Under the pieces are notes generated by a model. That model was given only the letters and a program-made list of their open reading frames with translations, had not been told where the DNA came from and ran no database searches. A DNA stretch of 64,000 nucleotides from Azospirillum griseum (GTDB lineage: Bacteria > Pseudomonadota > Alphaproteobacteria > Azospirillales > Azospirillaceae): the NCBI RefSeq assembly GCF_003966125.1, contig NZ_RXMA01000023.1:1-64000 (forward strand). The letters run 5' to 3'. A program made the translations under genes and the position numbers. Below, in pieces: positions 26,796 through 36,075 of this stretch (its first letter is position 1; the number at the start of each line of letters is the position of its first letter).

Positions 26796-27431
26796 TCACT
26801 CCACCAGCAACTCGTCCGGGTCTTCGGCGTCCACCACCCGCCGGGCGATCTCATAGCCGAATCCGGCACGACCCAGCGCCGCCATGTCTTTGTCGCGGTG
26901 CGCCGCCCGCGCCTCGGGCGCGCGGTACACGCCGAGTCGCCGCCGTTTGGCCAAGGCCAGCGCCGCCCGCACATCCAAATTCCCGCCGACATCCTCGCGC
27001 AGTTCGTCCAGCGTCCGGTCGGTCCGGTCGCGGTCGATGCCCTTGGCCGCCAGCTTCTGCGCGATCATCCGGGTGGACGCCCCGCGCCGCAGCAGGCTTT
27101 CCGTCCGCATCCGGGCGTAGGTGTCGTCGTTCAGCAGATTGGCGCGGACGTAGCGTTCGATCAGCGCGTCCACCCAGCGGGCACCCTCCGCCGGGTCGTC
27201 GCCGTGGGCCTGGGCGGAGCGCTGGACCCGCCGCATCAGCACCGCGCGCAGATTGGCGGTGGAACTGGCGAACCGCTCCAGATAGCGCAGGGCGGCGTGT
27301 TCCAGATGCTGGGGCGTCACCCGCTTCACCGGTTTGGGCGCGCGCGGGCCGGAGTGCGAATCAGAGCGCGTGTCGGAACGCGAATCGGGGCGGGAGCCGG
27401 TCGGCGGGCGGGGCGGGGTGTCGCGGGTCAT
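26796..27431 (-). CDS. recX: Regulatory protein RecX
   Basis: 211 residues. After a Pro/Arg/Ser-rich, probably disordered N terminus of about 40 residues, three RecX three-helix repeats follow (from TPQHLEHAALRYLERFASS to ...GYEIARRVVDAEDPDELLVE). RecX binds RecA filaments and limits recombination and SOS activity. AAGGA five bases before ATG 27431 decides the start over an upstream ATG. recA is not in the window. Divergent from the ABC-2 permease gene. Confidence 0.88.
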   Translation of the reverse strand: MTRDTPPRPPTGSRPDSRSDTRSDSHSGPRAPKPVKRVTPQHLEHAALRYLERFASSTANLRAVLMRRVQRSAQAHGDDPAEGARWVDALIERYVRANLLNDDTYARMRTESLLRRGASTRMIAQKLAAKGIDRDRTDRTLDELREDVGGNLDVRAALALAKRRRLGVYRAPEARAAHRDKDMAALGRAGFGYEIARRVVDAEDPDELLVE

Positions 27432-27511
27432 GGCTGTCCTTGCGGTGGTGGCGGTTGCCCGCCGGGGCGGCGGCACGTAAAGTCCCGCGTTCATTTGTGG
27501 ATCGTGGAACG

Positions 27512-28315
27512 ATGACCCATCCTCTCCCCCCCATGCCGCGCGCCGTCGGTTCCGTCAACTGGATCGGTCTGTGGACCCTGTACGCCCGCGAGGTGCGGCG
27601 CTTCATCAAGGTGCACCAGCAAACCGTCTGGGCACCGGTGGTGACGACGCTGCTCTATTACGCCGTCTTCGCCCTGTCGCTGGGCGCGGCGGTGCGGATG
27701 GTCGGCGAGACGCCCTATCTGGAGTTCCTCGCCCCCGGCCTGATGATGATGGCGATGGTGCAGAACGCCTTTGCCAACACCTCGTCCTCGGTGGTGATCG
27801 CCAAGGTGCAGGGCAACATCGTGGACATCCTGATGCCGCCGCTGTCGCCGATGGAACTGGTCAGCGGCTTTGTGCTGGGCGGTGTCACCCGTGGCCTGAT
27901 CGTCGGGCTGGTGACGGGGCTGACGATCTGGGTTTTCGTGCCGCTGCACATGCCGCATCCGGGCTTTGTCCTGTATCACGCGCTGATGGCGTCGATGCTG
28001 CTGTCGCTGCTGGGCCTGATTGGCGGCGTGTGGTCGGAGAAGTTCGACAACATCGCCGCCGTGACCAATTTCGTCGTCACGCCGCTGTCCTTCCTGTCCG
28101 GCACCTTCTATTCGGTCGATTCCCTGCCGGGGGTCTTCTGGTACGTCGCCCACGCCGACCCCTTCTTCTACATGATCGACGGCTTCCGCTATGGCTTCAT
28201 CGGCCGGGCCGACGGATCGCTGTGGCTGGGGGTGCTGGTGATGGCCGGGGTCAACGCCGGTTTGTGGTGGCTGGCCTGGAGGATGTTCAAGACAGGTTAC
28301 AAGTTGAAGGCGTGA
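27512..28315 (+). CDS. ABC-2 type transporter permease, no ATPase beside it
   Basis: 267 residues with six membrane helices matching the ABC-2 (YadH-like) permeases: EVRRFIKVHQQTVWAPVVTTLLYY at the start, LEFLAPGLMMMAMVQNAF, and the family box SPMELVSGFVLGGVTRGLIVG, then PLSFLSGTFYSVDSLPG. YadH-type systems pair with a separate ATPase (YadG), usually adjacent; none is found here, so the partner must be elsewhere. Substrate unknown, perhaps a drug or lipid-linked glycan. A weak GGA stands before the ATG. Confidence 0.88.
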   Translation: MTHPLPPMPRAVGSVNWIGLWTLYAREVRRFIKVHQQTVWAPVVTTLLYYAVFALSLGAAVRMVGETPYLEFLAPGLMMMAMVQNAFANTSSSVVIAKVQGNIVDILMPPLSPMELVSGFVLGGVTRGLIVGLVTGLTIWVFVPLHMPHPGFVLYHALMASMLLSLLGLIGGVWSEKFDNIAAVTNFVVTPLSFLSGTFYSVDSLPGVFWYVAHADPFFYMIDGFRYGFIGRADGSLWLGVLVMAGVNAGLWWLAWRMFKTGYKLKA

Positions 28316-28363
28316 GGGGGCGGTATTCCTGCCCTGCTTTTGGGGTTTTCCTGCGTCTATCCG

Positions 28364-28392
28364 TTGACAGAACCTATCGCACCTCGGATATT
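28364..28392 (+). promoter_or_regulatory. Promoter before argD
   Basis: TTGACA (28364-28369) and GATATT (28387-28392) are 17 bases apart, about 60 bases before the argD start. The -35 is perfect and the -10 matches four of six positions. Confidence 0.55.
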
Positions 28393-28451
28393 TGCCGCGT
28401 TCCCGGCGGGTACAATGCTTGCCGGGTTTTCTGTTTTGGGAGGCCAAAGCC

Positions 28452-29624
28452 GTGATCCCCGTCGTTATGCCCACATACGCCCGCGCCGATGTTGTGTTCG
28501 AGCGCGGGGAAGGTCCGTATCTTTACGCGACCGACGGGCGACGATTCCTGGATTTCGCCGCCGGGGTGGCGGTGACGGCGTTCGGCCATGCCCATCCTTA
28601 CCTGATCAAGGCCCTGACCGATCAGGCGCACAAGGTGTGGCACACCTCGAACCTGTTCCGGGTCGCCGGTCAGGAAAGCCTTGCCAAGCGGCTGACGGAG
28701 CTGACCTTCGCCGACACCGTGTTCTTCACGAACTCGGGCGCTGAGGCGTGGGAATGCGGGGCCAAGCTGGTGCGCAAGTACCATTACGAAACCGGCAACC
28801 CGCAAAAGACCCGCATCATCACCTTCGAGCAGGCCTTCCACGGCCGCACGCTGGGGTCGATTTCCGCCGCCAAGCAGGACAAGCTGGTGAAGGGATTCGG
28901 CCCGCTGCTCGACGGATTCGATCAGGTCGCCTTTGGCAATCTGAACGAGCTGCGCAACGCCATCACCCCGGAAACCGGCGGCATCTGCGTCGAGCCGATC
29001 CAGGGCGAGGGCGGCATCCGCACCGGTTCGGTCGAATTCCTGCGCGGCCTGCGCGAGGTGTGCGACGAATTCGGCCTGCTGCTGTTCTTCGATGAAATCC
29101 AAAGCGGCATGGGCCGCACCGGCAAGCTGTTCGCCCATGAATGGGCCGGGATCACCCCGGACGTCATGGCGGTGGCCAAGGGCATCGGCGGCGGATTCCC
29201 GCTCGGGGCCTGTCTGGCGACCGAACGCGCGGCCTCCGGCATGACCGCCGGGACCCATGGGTCGACCTATGGCGGGAATCCGCTGGCGACCGCCGTGGGC
29301 AACGCCGTGCTCGATCTGGTCACGGCCCCCGGATTCCTGGACGGCGTCCAGCGCATCGCCGGGACGCTCCAGGGCCGTTTGGAGGCGTTGATCGCCAAGC
29401 ATCCGGGATTCTTCCTGGAGCTGCGCGGCCAGGGCCTGTTGCTGGGCCTGCGCGTCGCCCCGCCGGTGGGCGACGTGGTGGCGACGCTGCGCGCCAACGG
29501 CCTGCTGGCGGTTCCGGCGGGCGACAACGTCGTGCGCCTGCTGCCGCCGCTCATCATCGAAGACCAACAGGTGGAAGAGGCCGTTGCCATCCTCGACCAG
29601 ACCGCAGGGGAGTGGACGGCATGA
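28452..29624 (+). CDS. argD: Acetylornithine aminotransferase
   Basis: 390 residues, a fold-type I PLP aminotransferase that makes N-acetylornithine in arginine synthesis. Family features are complete: [57 protein letters not shown], and the PLP lysine in [16 protein letters not shown]. The start is taken as GTG 28452 because GGGAGG stands eight bases upstream; an ATG five codons later has none. The stop overlaps the argF start (ATGA), so argD and argF are one operon. Confidence 0.94.
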   Translation: MIPVVMPTYARADVVFERGEGPYLYATDGRRFLDFAAGVAVTAFGHAHPYLIKALTDQAHKVWHTSNLFRVAGQESLAKRLTELTFADTVFFTNSGAEAWECGAKLVRKYHYETGNPQKTRIITFEQAFHGRTLGSISAAKQDKLVKGFGPLLDGFDQVAFGNLNELRNAITPETGGICVEPIQGEGGIRTGSVEFLRGLREVCDEFGLLLFFDEIQSGMGRTGKLFAHEWAGITPDVMAVAKGIGGGFPLGACLATERAASGMTAGTHGSTYGGNPLATAVGNAVLDLVTAPGFLDGVQRIAGTLQGRLEALIAKHPGFFLELRGQGLLLGLRVAPPVGDVVATLRANGLLAVPAGDNVVRLLPPLIIEDQQVEEAVAILDQTAGEWTA

Positions 29625-30535
29625 GTTCGGTTCGGCATTTTCTCGACGTTCATCACCTGGACACGGCCACGCTGCGCCACATCCTGGACCAGGCCATCGC
29701 GATCAAGGCCGACAAGGCCGCCTATCGCACCCTGTTCCAGGACAAGACGCTGGCGCTCATCTTCGAAAAGCCCTCGACCCGCACCCGCGTGTCGTTCGAG
29801 GTCGGGATGCGCCAACTGGGCGGCAATGTTCTGGTGCTGAAGCCCGACGACATGCAACTGGGCCGGGGCGAAACCATCGGCGACACCGCGCGGGTGCTCT
29901 CGCGCTACGTCGACGCGGTGATGGTGCGCACGACGGCGGAAGAGCGGGTGCATGAGCTGGCCAAACACGCCAGCATCCCGATCATCAACGGTCTGACCGA
30001 CCAGACCCACCCCTGCCAGATCATGGCCGATCTGTTGACCTTCGAAGAGCATCGCGGCCCGATCACCGGGCGGTCGGTGGCGTGGCTGGGCGATTGCAAC
30101 AACGTCGCGATCAGCTGGGCGCACGCTGCCGTGCGATTCGATTTCGAACTGCGTCTGGCCTGCCCGCCGCAATACGCCCCGTCGGCGGAGCTGTTGGCGT
30201 GGGCCAAGGCGGAGGGCAAGGGCCGTCTGGTCGTCACCGAATCGCCGGAAGAGGCGGTGCGCGGGACCGAGTGCGTCATCACCGACGCCTGGGCGTCGAT
30301 GCACAACACCGACGTCGATGAACGCGCGGCGATCCTCACCCCCTATCAGGTCAACGAAGCGCTGATGGCCCACGCGCACACCGACGCGCTGTTCATGCAC
30401 TGCCTGCCCGCCCATCGCGGGGAGGAGGTGACGGACGGCGTGATCGATGGCCGCCATTCGGTGGTGTGGGACGAGGCGGAAAACCGTCTGCACGCGCAAA
30501 AGGCGATCCTCGCCTGGTGCATGGGCGCGGTCTGA
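29621..30535 (+). CDS. argF: Ornithine carbamoyltransferase
   Basis: 304 residues. Carbamoyl-phosphate binding motif STRTR (in [13 protein letters not shown]), the [21 protein letters not shown] loop, [16 protein letters not shown] and the ornithine/catalytic-Cys motif [11 protein letters not shown] are all present. It makes citrulline from ornithine. The ATG overlaps the argD stop by four bases, so translation is coupled. hslO follows after 170 bases. Confidence 0.95.
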   Translation: MSSVRHFLDVHHLDTATLRHILDQAIAIKADKAAYRTLFQDKTLALIFEKPSTRTRVSFEVGMRQLGGNVLVLKPDDMQLGRGETIGDTARVLSRYVDAVMVRTTAEERVHELAKHASIPIINGLTDQTHPCQIMADLLTFEEHRGPITGRSVAWLGDCNNVAISWAHAAVRFDFELRLACPPQYAPSAELLAWAKAEGKGRLVVTESPEEAVRGTECVITDAWASMHNTDVDERAAILTPYQVNEALMAHAHTDALFMHCLPAHRGEEVTDGVIDGRHSVVWDEAENRLHAQKAILAWCMGAV

Positions 30536-30555
30536 TCCGCCGGACTGTGACGCGA

Positions 30556-30586
30556 TTCCCCCGCCGCTGTGGGGCGGCGGGGGGAA
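30556..30586 (+). repeat. GC-rich hairpin after argF
   Basis: TTCCCCCGCCGC pairs with GCGGCGGGGGGAA around a 6-base loop, about 20 bases behind the argF stop. There is no T-run, so it may slow read-through or protect the argDF mRNA 3' end rather than terminate. Confidence 0.5.
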
Positions 30587-30704
30587 CGCGCTGAAAAAGG
30601 GCTGCGCCGGGTGCGCGTCAGCCCCGCCGCCCTTGATTTGGCGGCGCGCGGCTCCGATCTTGCCGCAGACGCCCTTTTCCCGGTTTTGCTCAAGGAATGC
30701 CTTC

Positions 30705-31640
30705 ATGGACGATCCTTCCGTCCGTCCGCTCGCCGACGATTTCGTTCTGCCCTTTCAAATCGAGGCGTCGCGCCTGCGCGGCCGCATGGTCAAGCTTGGC
30801 CCGGCCATCGATGAAATCCTGACCCGCCACGAATACCCGGACAGCGTCGCCCGCATCCTGGCGGAAACCGCGACCCTGGCGGTGCTGCTGTCCAGCATGC
30901 TGAAGTATGAGGGCATCTTCACCCTTCAGACAAAGGGGGAGGGGGCGATCAAGATGCTGGTGGCCGACGTCACCTCGGTCGGCGACGTCCGCGCCTACGC
31001 CCAATACGACGCCGAAGAGCTGGCGAAGGCCGAGCGCGACGTGGACATCGCCCCGGCGGCGGCGCTGCTGGGCAAGGGCTACATCGCCTTCACCGTCGAT
31101 CAGGGGCCGGACACCGACCGTTACCAGGGCATCGTCGAGCTGTATGGCAAGACGCTGACCGACTGCGTCCAGCATTATTTCCGCCAGTCGGAGCAGGTGC
31201 AGACCGGCCTGTCGGTGGTCGCCGACCGCGCCGTGAACCCGGACGGAACCCCCGGCGTCTGGCGCACCGGCGGCGTCATGATCCAGCGCTTGCCGCAGGA
31301 ACAGGGCGTCGACGCGTCGGACAAGGAAGAGGACTGGATTCGCGCCCTGGCGCTGATGTCCAGCGTCACCGGCAACGAACTGTTGGACGTCGATCTGGCC
31401 GCCTCGACCCTGCTCTACCGCCTGTTCCACGAGGATGGCGTGCGCGTGTACGACCCGCACGGCCTGCGCTTTGGCTGCCGTTGCTCGCGCGAGCGGGTGG
31501 AAACCATGCTGGCGAGCCTGCCGCGCGACGAGGTGCAGGAACTGAAGATCGATGATGGCCGGGTGGAAGTGACCTGTCAGTTCTGCTCGACCGACTACCA
31601 CTTCACCGACGCCGATCTGGACCGCGTCTATGGCGCGTAA
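30705..31640 (+). CDS. hslO: Hsp33 redox-activated chaperone
   Basis: 311 residues. The C-terminal redox switch is present as CRC (GCRCSRERVETML) and CxxC (CQFCSTDYHF), the four cysteines that hold zinc when reduced and form disulfides on oxidation. N-terminal chaperone core with the usual KGxGAIKMLVAD segment. It is a cytoplasmic holdase active under oxidative and heat stress. AAGGA nine bases before ATG 30705 decides the start. In many alphaproteobacteria hslO follows argF, as here. A terminator follows. Confidence 0.95.
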   Translation: MDDPSVRPLADDFVLPFQIEASRLRGRMVKLGPAIDEILTRHEYPDSVARILAETATLAVLLSSMLKYEGIFTLQTKGEGAIKMLVADVTSVGDVRAYAQYDAEELAKAERDVDIAPAAALLGKGYIAFTVDQGPDTDRYQGIVELYGKTLTDCVQHYFRQSEQVQTGLSVVADRAVNPDGTPGVWRTGGVMIQRLPQEQGVDASDKEEDWIRALALMSSVTGNELLDVDLAASTLLYRLFHEDGVRVYDPHGLRFGCRCSRERVETMLASLPRDEVQELKIDDGRVEVTCQFCSTDYHFTDADLDRVYGA

Positions 31641-31673
31641 GGATCACGCCGACCGGTGACGGGGTGAAGCGAC

Positions 31674-31707
31674 GGGGGAGGGGGCCGCAAGGCGCTCTCC
31701 CCTTTTT
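31674..31707 (+). terminator. Terminator after hslO
   Basis: GGGGGAG pairs with CTCTCCCC around a short GC-rich stem and CGCAAG loop, followed by TTTTT. Confidence 0.7.
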
Positions 31708-31770
31708 CCTGTCTGCTGTCTTGGGTTCCGCGTTGCGTCAGGGCGTCTCACGCTCACAGGCCCGAAACGC

Positions 31771-31802
31771 AAAAAAGACCGCAGCGTTTCCGCCCGGTCT
31801 TT
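31771..31802 (-). terminator. Terminator of tRNA-Gly
   Basis: On the minus strand AAAGACCG pairs with CGGTCTTT and runs into TTTTTT. It lies about 40 bases behind the tRNA 3' end. Confidence 0.75.
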
Positions 31803-31839
31803 CTGCGACATCCACCGAAACATTGGTTTCGGCGGGAAA

Positions 31840-31914
31840 TGGAGCGGGCGAAGGGATTCGAACCCTCGACCCCAACCTTGGCAAGGTTGTGCTCTACCCC
31901 TGAGCTACGCCCGC
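31840..31914 (-). tRNA. tRNA-Gly(GCC)
   Basis: On the minus strand, acceptor stem GCGGGCG/CGCCCGC, D-arm TAGCTCAGGGGTAGAGCA, anticodon loop TTGCCAA with anticodon GCC, T-arm GAGGGTTCGAATCCCTT, discriminator T and an encoded CCA (31842-31840). It reads GGC/GGU glycine codons. A possible promoter (TTGCGC and TATAGT on the minus strand, 32053-32027) lies about 110 bases upstream with short spacing. Confidence 0.96.
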
Positions 31915-32113
31915 GCTCCGTATCCGCTTTTGGAACTTCTTGCCGTTGTCTTGGCGTTGCTTCGACGGTCGTCGTTTTGCTTCGCTTTGTCTTCGGCGTC
32001 CGGTCCAACCGGCGGCGTGCGGCGGACTATAAGGATTTTGACGCGGGGCGCAAGCGTCTTTTTTCATTTTTTCGCCGACTGGACGATTTTCCGGCGGACG
32101 GCTAAAAGGGGGC

Positions 32114-32692
32114 ATGGACACCGCCCCGATCCCCACCGCAACGCCCCCAACTGCAACGGAGGCTCCGGCTCCGGACCGTCCCTTGCCAACCTCCCCGGAC
32201 GACCTGCTGGCGCGGCTGGCCGCGCTGGGCATCGCCACCACCACCCACAGCCACCCGCCGCTGCACACGGTGGAGGACAGCAAGGCCCTGCGCGGCGCGC
32301 TGCCCGGCGGCCACTGCAAGAACCTGTTCCTGAAGGACAAGAAGGATCAGTTGTGGCTGGTCGTGGCGCTGGAGGACGCGCGCATCGATCTGAAGCGGCT
32401 GGACAAGGCCATCGGCTCGGCCCGGCTCTCCTTCGCCTCGGCCGAACGGCTGTGGGACTGTCTGGGCATCCGCCCCGGTTCGGTGTCGCCGCTGGCGATC
32501 GTCAACGACACGCAGGGCCGGGTGAAGGTGGTGTTGCAAGAGGCGATGATGGCGCACGACCTGTTGAACTATCACCCGCTGATCAACGACCGGACCACGG
32601 CGATCCAGCGCGACGACCTGTTGCGTTTCCTGCGCGCCTGCGGTCATGAACCGTCCATCGTCGCCTTCGGCTGGCCGGAGGACGCGGCCTGA
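32114..32692 (+). CDS. Prolyl-tRNA editing protein (ProXp-ala/PrdX type)
   Basis: 192 residues with the YbaK/ProX deacylase domain: the substrate-contact lysine lies in GGHCKNLFLKDKKDQLWLVVALED, then GSVSPLAIVNDTQGRVKVVLQEAMM and YHPLINDRTTAIQRDDLLRFL. Free-standing members remove alanine wrongly attached to tRNA-Pro. The first 25 residues are Pro/Thr-rich and probably disordered. AGGGGG precedes the ATG closely. Confidence 0.9.
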   Translation: MDTAPIPTATPPTATEAPAPDRPLPTSPDDLLARLAALGIATTTHSHPPLHTVEDSKALRGALPGGHCKNLFLKDKKDQLWLVVALEDARIDLKRLDKAIGSARLSFASAERLWDCLGIRPGSVSPLAIVNDTQGRVKVVLQEAMMAHDLLNYHPLINDRTTAIQRDDLLRFLRACGHEPSIVAFGWPEDAA

Positions 32693-32809
32693 CCAATGGT
32701 GCGCGCGGCTGTGTGAGCGCGTCGCGCGTGAGAGTTCTTGCCTGATGGGCCGCGCGCGCTCATCTATGTCGCAGTTCGTCCAGACGACACCAACGGGAAT
32801 CGACCTGCC

Positions 32810-33757
32810 ATGTTCTCCATTCCGCCCGCCAAAGCCCCCAAGCCCGCCGCTGGCGCTCCCGCCGGGGCCGCCGACGTCGTGAAGGACAGCACCGACCGCG
32901 ATTTCATGGTCGATGTGATCGAAGCCTCGCGCAACGTGCCGGTCATCGTCGATTTCTGGGCACCCTGGTGCGGCCCCTGCAAGCAGCTTGGCCCGGTCAT
33001 CGAAAAGCTGGTGCGCGCCGCCAAGGGCGCGGTGCGGCTGGTGAAGATCGACACCGACCAGCACCCGATGATCGCCTCGCAATTGCGGGTCCAGTCCATT
33101 CCGGCGGTCTACGCCTTTTTCCAGGGCCGCCCGGTCGATGGTTTCATGGGGGCCAAGCCCGAGTCGGAGCTGAAGACCTTCATCGACAAGCTGGTGAAGC
33201 TGGCCAAGGCGTCCGGTGCCGCCGCCGGTGATCCGCTGGAGGAGGCGCTGGCCCAGGCCAAGGAGATGCTGGACGCGGGCGACCTGCAAGGGGCTGTCGA
33301 TCTCTATGGCGAGATCCTGCAGGCCGAACCGGAAAACGCGGCGGCCTACGCCGGGACCATCCGTTGCCTGATCGCCGCCGGGGATCTGGAGAACGCCAAG
33401 GCGATGCTGGCCCAGGCCCCCGCCGCGCTGGCCAAGGACAAGGAGCTGGCCAACGTCCGCGCCTCGCTGGAGGTGGCGGAGCAGGCGGCCAACGCCGGAC
33501 CGATCCCGGAGCTGATGGAGCGAGTCGCCCACAACGCCGACGATCACGAGTCCCGTTTCGATCTGGCCATGGCGCTGTTCGCGGCGGGCAAGCGCGAGGC
33601 GGCGGTGGAGGAGCTGTTGACCATCGTTCGCCGTGACCGTGCGTGGAACGACGACTCGGCGCGCAAGCAACTGGTCAAGTTCTTCGAGGCCTTTGGCCCG
33701 ACCGACCCGCTGACCGTGCAGACCCGCCGCAAGCTGTCGACGATTCTGTTCCGCTGA
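32810..33757 (+). CDS. Thioredoxin-TPR chaperedoxin (CnoX/YbbN-like)
   Basis: 315 residues: thioredoxin domain (about 30-135) with an intact active site WCGPC, unlike E. coli CnoX which has SxxC, then a flexible linker and TPR-type helices (about 150-315: LQGAVDLYGEILQAEPENAAAYAG). CnoX-type proteins hold unfolded proteins and keep their cysteines reduced under bleach or heat stress before passing them to GroEL. The CGPC form suggests real oxidoreductase activity, as in Caulobacter. It starts a likely four-gene run to DUF971. Confidence 0.88.
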   Translation: MFSIPPAKAPKPAAGAPAGAADVVKDSTDRDFMVDVIEASRNVPVIVDFWAPWCGPCKQLGPVIEKLVRAAKGAVRLVKIDTDQHPMIASQLRVQSIPAVYAFFQGRPVDGFMGAKPESELKTFIDKLVKLAKASGAAAGDPLEEALAQAKEMLDAGDLQGAVDLYGEILQAEPENAAAYAGTIRCLIAAGDLENAKAMLAQAPAALAKDKELANVRASLEVAEQAANAGPIPELMERVAHNADDHESRFDLAMALFAAGKREAAVEELLTIVRRDRAWNDDSARKQLVKFFEAFGPTDPLTVQTRRKLSTILFR

Positions 33758-33798
33758 TCCACCTGTTCCCGGCGCGAAGGGGTTCTATCTGATTGGTC

Positions 33799-34467
33799 AT
33801 GAGCCGGAACCCCTTCGATCCCCCCTTTGACCAGCTGCCGCCGACGCTGCCGATCTTCCCCCTGCCCGGGGCGTTGCTTCTGCCGCGCACGCGGTTGCCG
33901 CTGAACATCTTCGAACCGCGCTATCTGGCGATGGTCGAGGACGCCCTGCGGGCCGGAGACCGCATGATCGGCATGATCCAGCCGGTGGCCCCCGCCTGCC
34001 GGGGGCGTGAACCGCCGGTCTACGACGTCGGCTGTGCCGGGCGCATCACCAGCTTTTCCGAAACCGAGGATGGCCGTTTCCTCATCACCCTGTCGGGCCT
34101 GACCCGTTTCGGGGTGGAGCGCGAGATCGAGGGCGCGCGCGGCTACCGCCGCGTCGTGCCCTGCTGGGACTGCTTCGCCGAGGACATGGAGCCGGAGCGC
34201 TGCGGCGAGGTCGAGCGCGGGCGGCTGCTGACCGGGCTGAAGAGCTATTTCCGTCTGCACGGCATCTCGGTCGATTGGCAATCCATCGAAGGGTCGCTGG
34301 ACGAGCGTTTGGTCAATTCCCTGGCGATGGTCTGTCCCTTCAGCGCGGCGGAAAAACAGGGGCTGTTGGAAGCGCCGACGCTCGCCGAACGCGGGAAGCT
34401 CTTGATCGGCTTGATCGAGATGGCCATTCTCGACTGCCGCGACGGCGATTGCGCCCCGTGCCATTGA
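33799..34467 (+). CDS. Lon substrate-binding-domain protein
   Basis: 222 residues, a free-standing Lon N-terminal domain (PUA-like) with no ATPase or protease part: [38 protein letters not shown] at the start, then the characteristic GCAGRI and LSGLTRFGV segments. Such proteins are common in alphaproteobacteria beside a thioredoxin-TPR gene and a Trm112-like gene, as here. Role unknown; perhaps substrate selection. The C terminus has three Cys ([10 protein letters not shown]). Confidence 0.88.
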   Translation: MSRNPFDPPFDQLPPTLPIFPLPGALLLPRTRLPLNIFEPRYLAMVEDALRAGDRMIGMIQPVAPACRGREPPVYDVGCAGRITSFSETEDGRFLITLSGLTRFGVEREIEGARGYRRVVPCWDCFAEDMEPERCGEVERGRLLTGLKSYFRLHGISVDWQSIEGSLDERLVNSLAMVCPFSAAEKQGLLEAPTLAERGKLLIGLIEMAILDCRDGDCAPCH

Positions 34468-34498
34468 GATTTCCGTTCCCCTTTCCGAGAGACGCCCG

Positions 34499-34741
34499 AT
34501 GACCACGCCCGACGACAAGACCAGCGACGCCAAGGCCGGTGCCCGCGTCGATCCCAAGCTGTTGGAAATCCTGGTCTGCCCGTTGACCAAAGGTCCCCTG
34601 CGCTTTGACGCGGAGCGTGGCGAGCTGGTGAGCGAGCGTGCCGGGCTGGCCTATCCCATCCGCGACGGCATCCCGATCATGCTGATCGACGAGGCGCGCA
34701 GCCTCGACAAGGCCGGGGTTGGCACCGGGGCCAACGGATGA
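34499..34741 (+). CDS. Trm112-family small protein
   Basis: 80 residues. The zinc-ribbon-like Trm112/YcaR pattern is present ([20 protein letters not shown] and [17 protein letters not shown]) but only one of the usual Cys residues remains. Family members activate methyltransferases or act in quality control; here the role is unknown. The stop overlaps the next start (ATGA). Confidence 0.88.
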   Translation: MTTPDDKTSDAKAGARVDPKLLEILVCPLTKGPLRFDAERGELVSERAGLAYPIRDGIPIMLIDEARSLDKAGVGTGANG

Positions 34742-35142
34742 GCGCCGACGAGCGTTTCGTCACCCCCTCGTTCGGGACCGTTCATTGGCCGGTGGAAATC
34801 CGGCTGAAGCGGGAGGACAAGCGGCTGGAGGTCGATTTTGACGATGGCCGCCGCTTTTCCTATCCGGCGGAGTTCCTGCGCGTCGTCAGCCCGTCGGCTG
34901 AGGTGCAGGGTCACACCCCCAGCCAGAAGCAGACGGTCTCCGGCCGCCGCCATGTCGGCATCATGGGGGTGGAGGCGGTCGGCAACTACGCCATCCGCAT
35001 CCTGTTCGACGATCTGCACGACAGCGGCATCTTTTCGTGGACCTATCTCTATGAGATCGGGGCCGAGCAGGACCGCCTGTGGGCCGGCTATCTGGCTGAA
35101 TTGGCGGCCAAGGGCTTGAGCCGGGACCCGATCCGGCGTTGA
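34738..35142 (+). CDS. DUF971 (gamma-butyrobetaine hydroxylase N-domain-like) protein
   Basis: 134 residues, a single DUF971 domain ([33 protein letters not shown], then [26 protein letters not shown]). It is the N-terminal domain of gamma-butyrobetaine hydroxylase without the catalytic half; related proteins act in iron-sulfur or Apbc/Mrp contexts. It overlaps the Trm112-like gene by four bases. Confidence 0.88.
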   Translation: MSADERFVTPSFGTVHWPVEIRLKREDKRLEVDFDDGRRFSYPAEFLRVVSPSAEVQGHTPSQKQTVSGRRHVGIMGVEAVGNYAIRILFDDLHDSGIFSWTYLYEIGAEQDRLWAGYLAELAAKGLSRDPIRR

Positions 35143-35282
35143 CCGGGCGGCACGGCGCGGGGCCGGTCGGCGCGCGCCGTGCGGCGTTCCACCGCATCGC
35201 ATCCTCCCAGAATCTCCCTTGCGCATTTCTCTAAAATTTTATACAAAAGCTTATCGAATGCGGCGGGACAACGGAGGGCAAG

Positions 35283-35522
35283 ATGGCGACGACGGCGTGG
35301 ATTGAAAAGCGTCTGGAAGCCCGACAGCAAGCCGCCCGCGCCCGCCTGCACCGCCGCCAGCGCAGCACCAACGCCAAGAAGATGGCCTGGACGCGCGACA
35401 TCGCCCGCGTCGTGTTGGTGGCCTCCGTCCTGACCCTGGGGGTGTTGGCGGTTGAGATTGGTCGCAAGGCCGTGACCGTCCTGAACCACGCCAGCGCCGT
35501 CGCCACCGTGTCCATCGGCTGA
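35283..35522 (+). CDS. Small single-pass membrane protein
   Basis: 79 residues: a strongly basic N-terminal half (EKRLEARQQAARARLHRRQR) and one hydrophobic segment (about 41-58, ARVVLVASVLTLGVLAVEIG). GGAGG six bases before the ATG supports translation. The basic part would lie in the cytoplasm next to the membrane. Not recognised. Confidence 0.65.
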   Translation: MATTAWIEKRLEARQQAARARLHRRQRSTNAKKMAWTRDIARVVLVASVLTLGVLAVEIGRKAVTVLNHASAVATVSIG

Positions 35523-35548
35523 TCGCAGGGTCCCGTCCGCGCGCTGGC

Positions 35549-35671
35549 GCGGTTGACGCCCCCGCACACCCTCCTCTCTCCCGCCCGGTTGGGACGGGTT
35601 CCTCCTTTGGCCAGGCTCCGAATCGCGGGCCAGCCGCACACGGGGGAGAGGGCGGTGTGCGGGGGTGCTTT
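35549..35671 (+). repeat. Long imperfect inverted repeat ending in T-run
   Basis: GCCCCCGCACACC and following CTCTCCC on the left (35549-35575) pair with GGGGGAGAGGGCGGTGTGCGGGGG-type sequence on the right (about 35640-35664), which ends in GCTTTT. The loop of about 60 bases holds a smaller hairpin (TGGCC/GGCCA). It may be a large terminator for the small membrane-protein gene or a structured intergenic repeat. Confidence 0.5.
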
Positions 35672-35682
35672 TGTGTGCGGCG

Positions 35683-36039
35683 TCAGCCCAGAACGATGAC
35701 GTAGCGCTTGGTCGTTGTCGTCACCACCGTCCAGGACCCGACGAAACCGGGTTCGATGACGAAGCGGTCCCCCGCCGTCAACGTCCAGCGCCGCCCGTCG
35801 TCGTGGGCGACCACGCTTTCGCCCTCCAGAATCTCGCAATACTCCCACTCGTCATACTGGATGCGCCACGCGCCGGGGGTGGAGCGCCACACCCCGGCGA
35901 AGCGGGTGCCGTCCGCCGATTCGTAGCCGTTCCAGGTGGTGAAAACCGGTGAACCGTTGATGAGACGGTCGGGGGCGGGCGCGCCGGTTTCGGGCGTGGC
36001 GTCGCCCAGCACGAACAGCGGCGGGGGTGCGTCGGTCAT
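35683..36039 (-). CDS. Cupin-domain protein
   Basis: 118 residues, one small cupin barrel of the DUF861/ureidoglycine-hydrolase-like type (WEYCEILEGESVVAHDDGRRWTLTAGDRFVIEPGFVGSW). The usual metal-binding His residues are mostly replaced (Glu/Tyr/Asp in their place), so it may bind a ligand without classic cupin metal chemistry. AGGAC before ATG 36039. It lies downstream of the HAD gene on the same strand, 36 bases apart, probably one operon. Confidence 0.85.
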   Translation of the reverse strand: MTDAPPPLFVLGDATPETGAPAPDRLINGSPVFTTWNGYESADGTRFAGVWRSTPGAWRIQYDEWEYCEILEGESVVAHDDGRRWTLTAGDRFVIEPGFVGSWTVVTTTTKRYVIVLG

Positions 36040-36075
36040 GGCGGGTCCTGAACAGGGCAAGAGGGGGAAGGGGCT

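Noticed and set aside
30541..30704. Small gene between argF and hslO
   Set aside because: Only a GC hairpin and an hslO Shine-Dalgarno were found; the open frame there continues argF frame shadow without a ribosome site.
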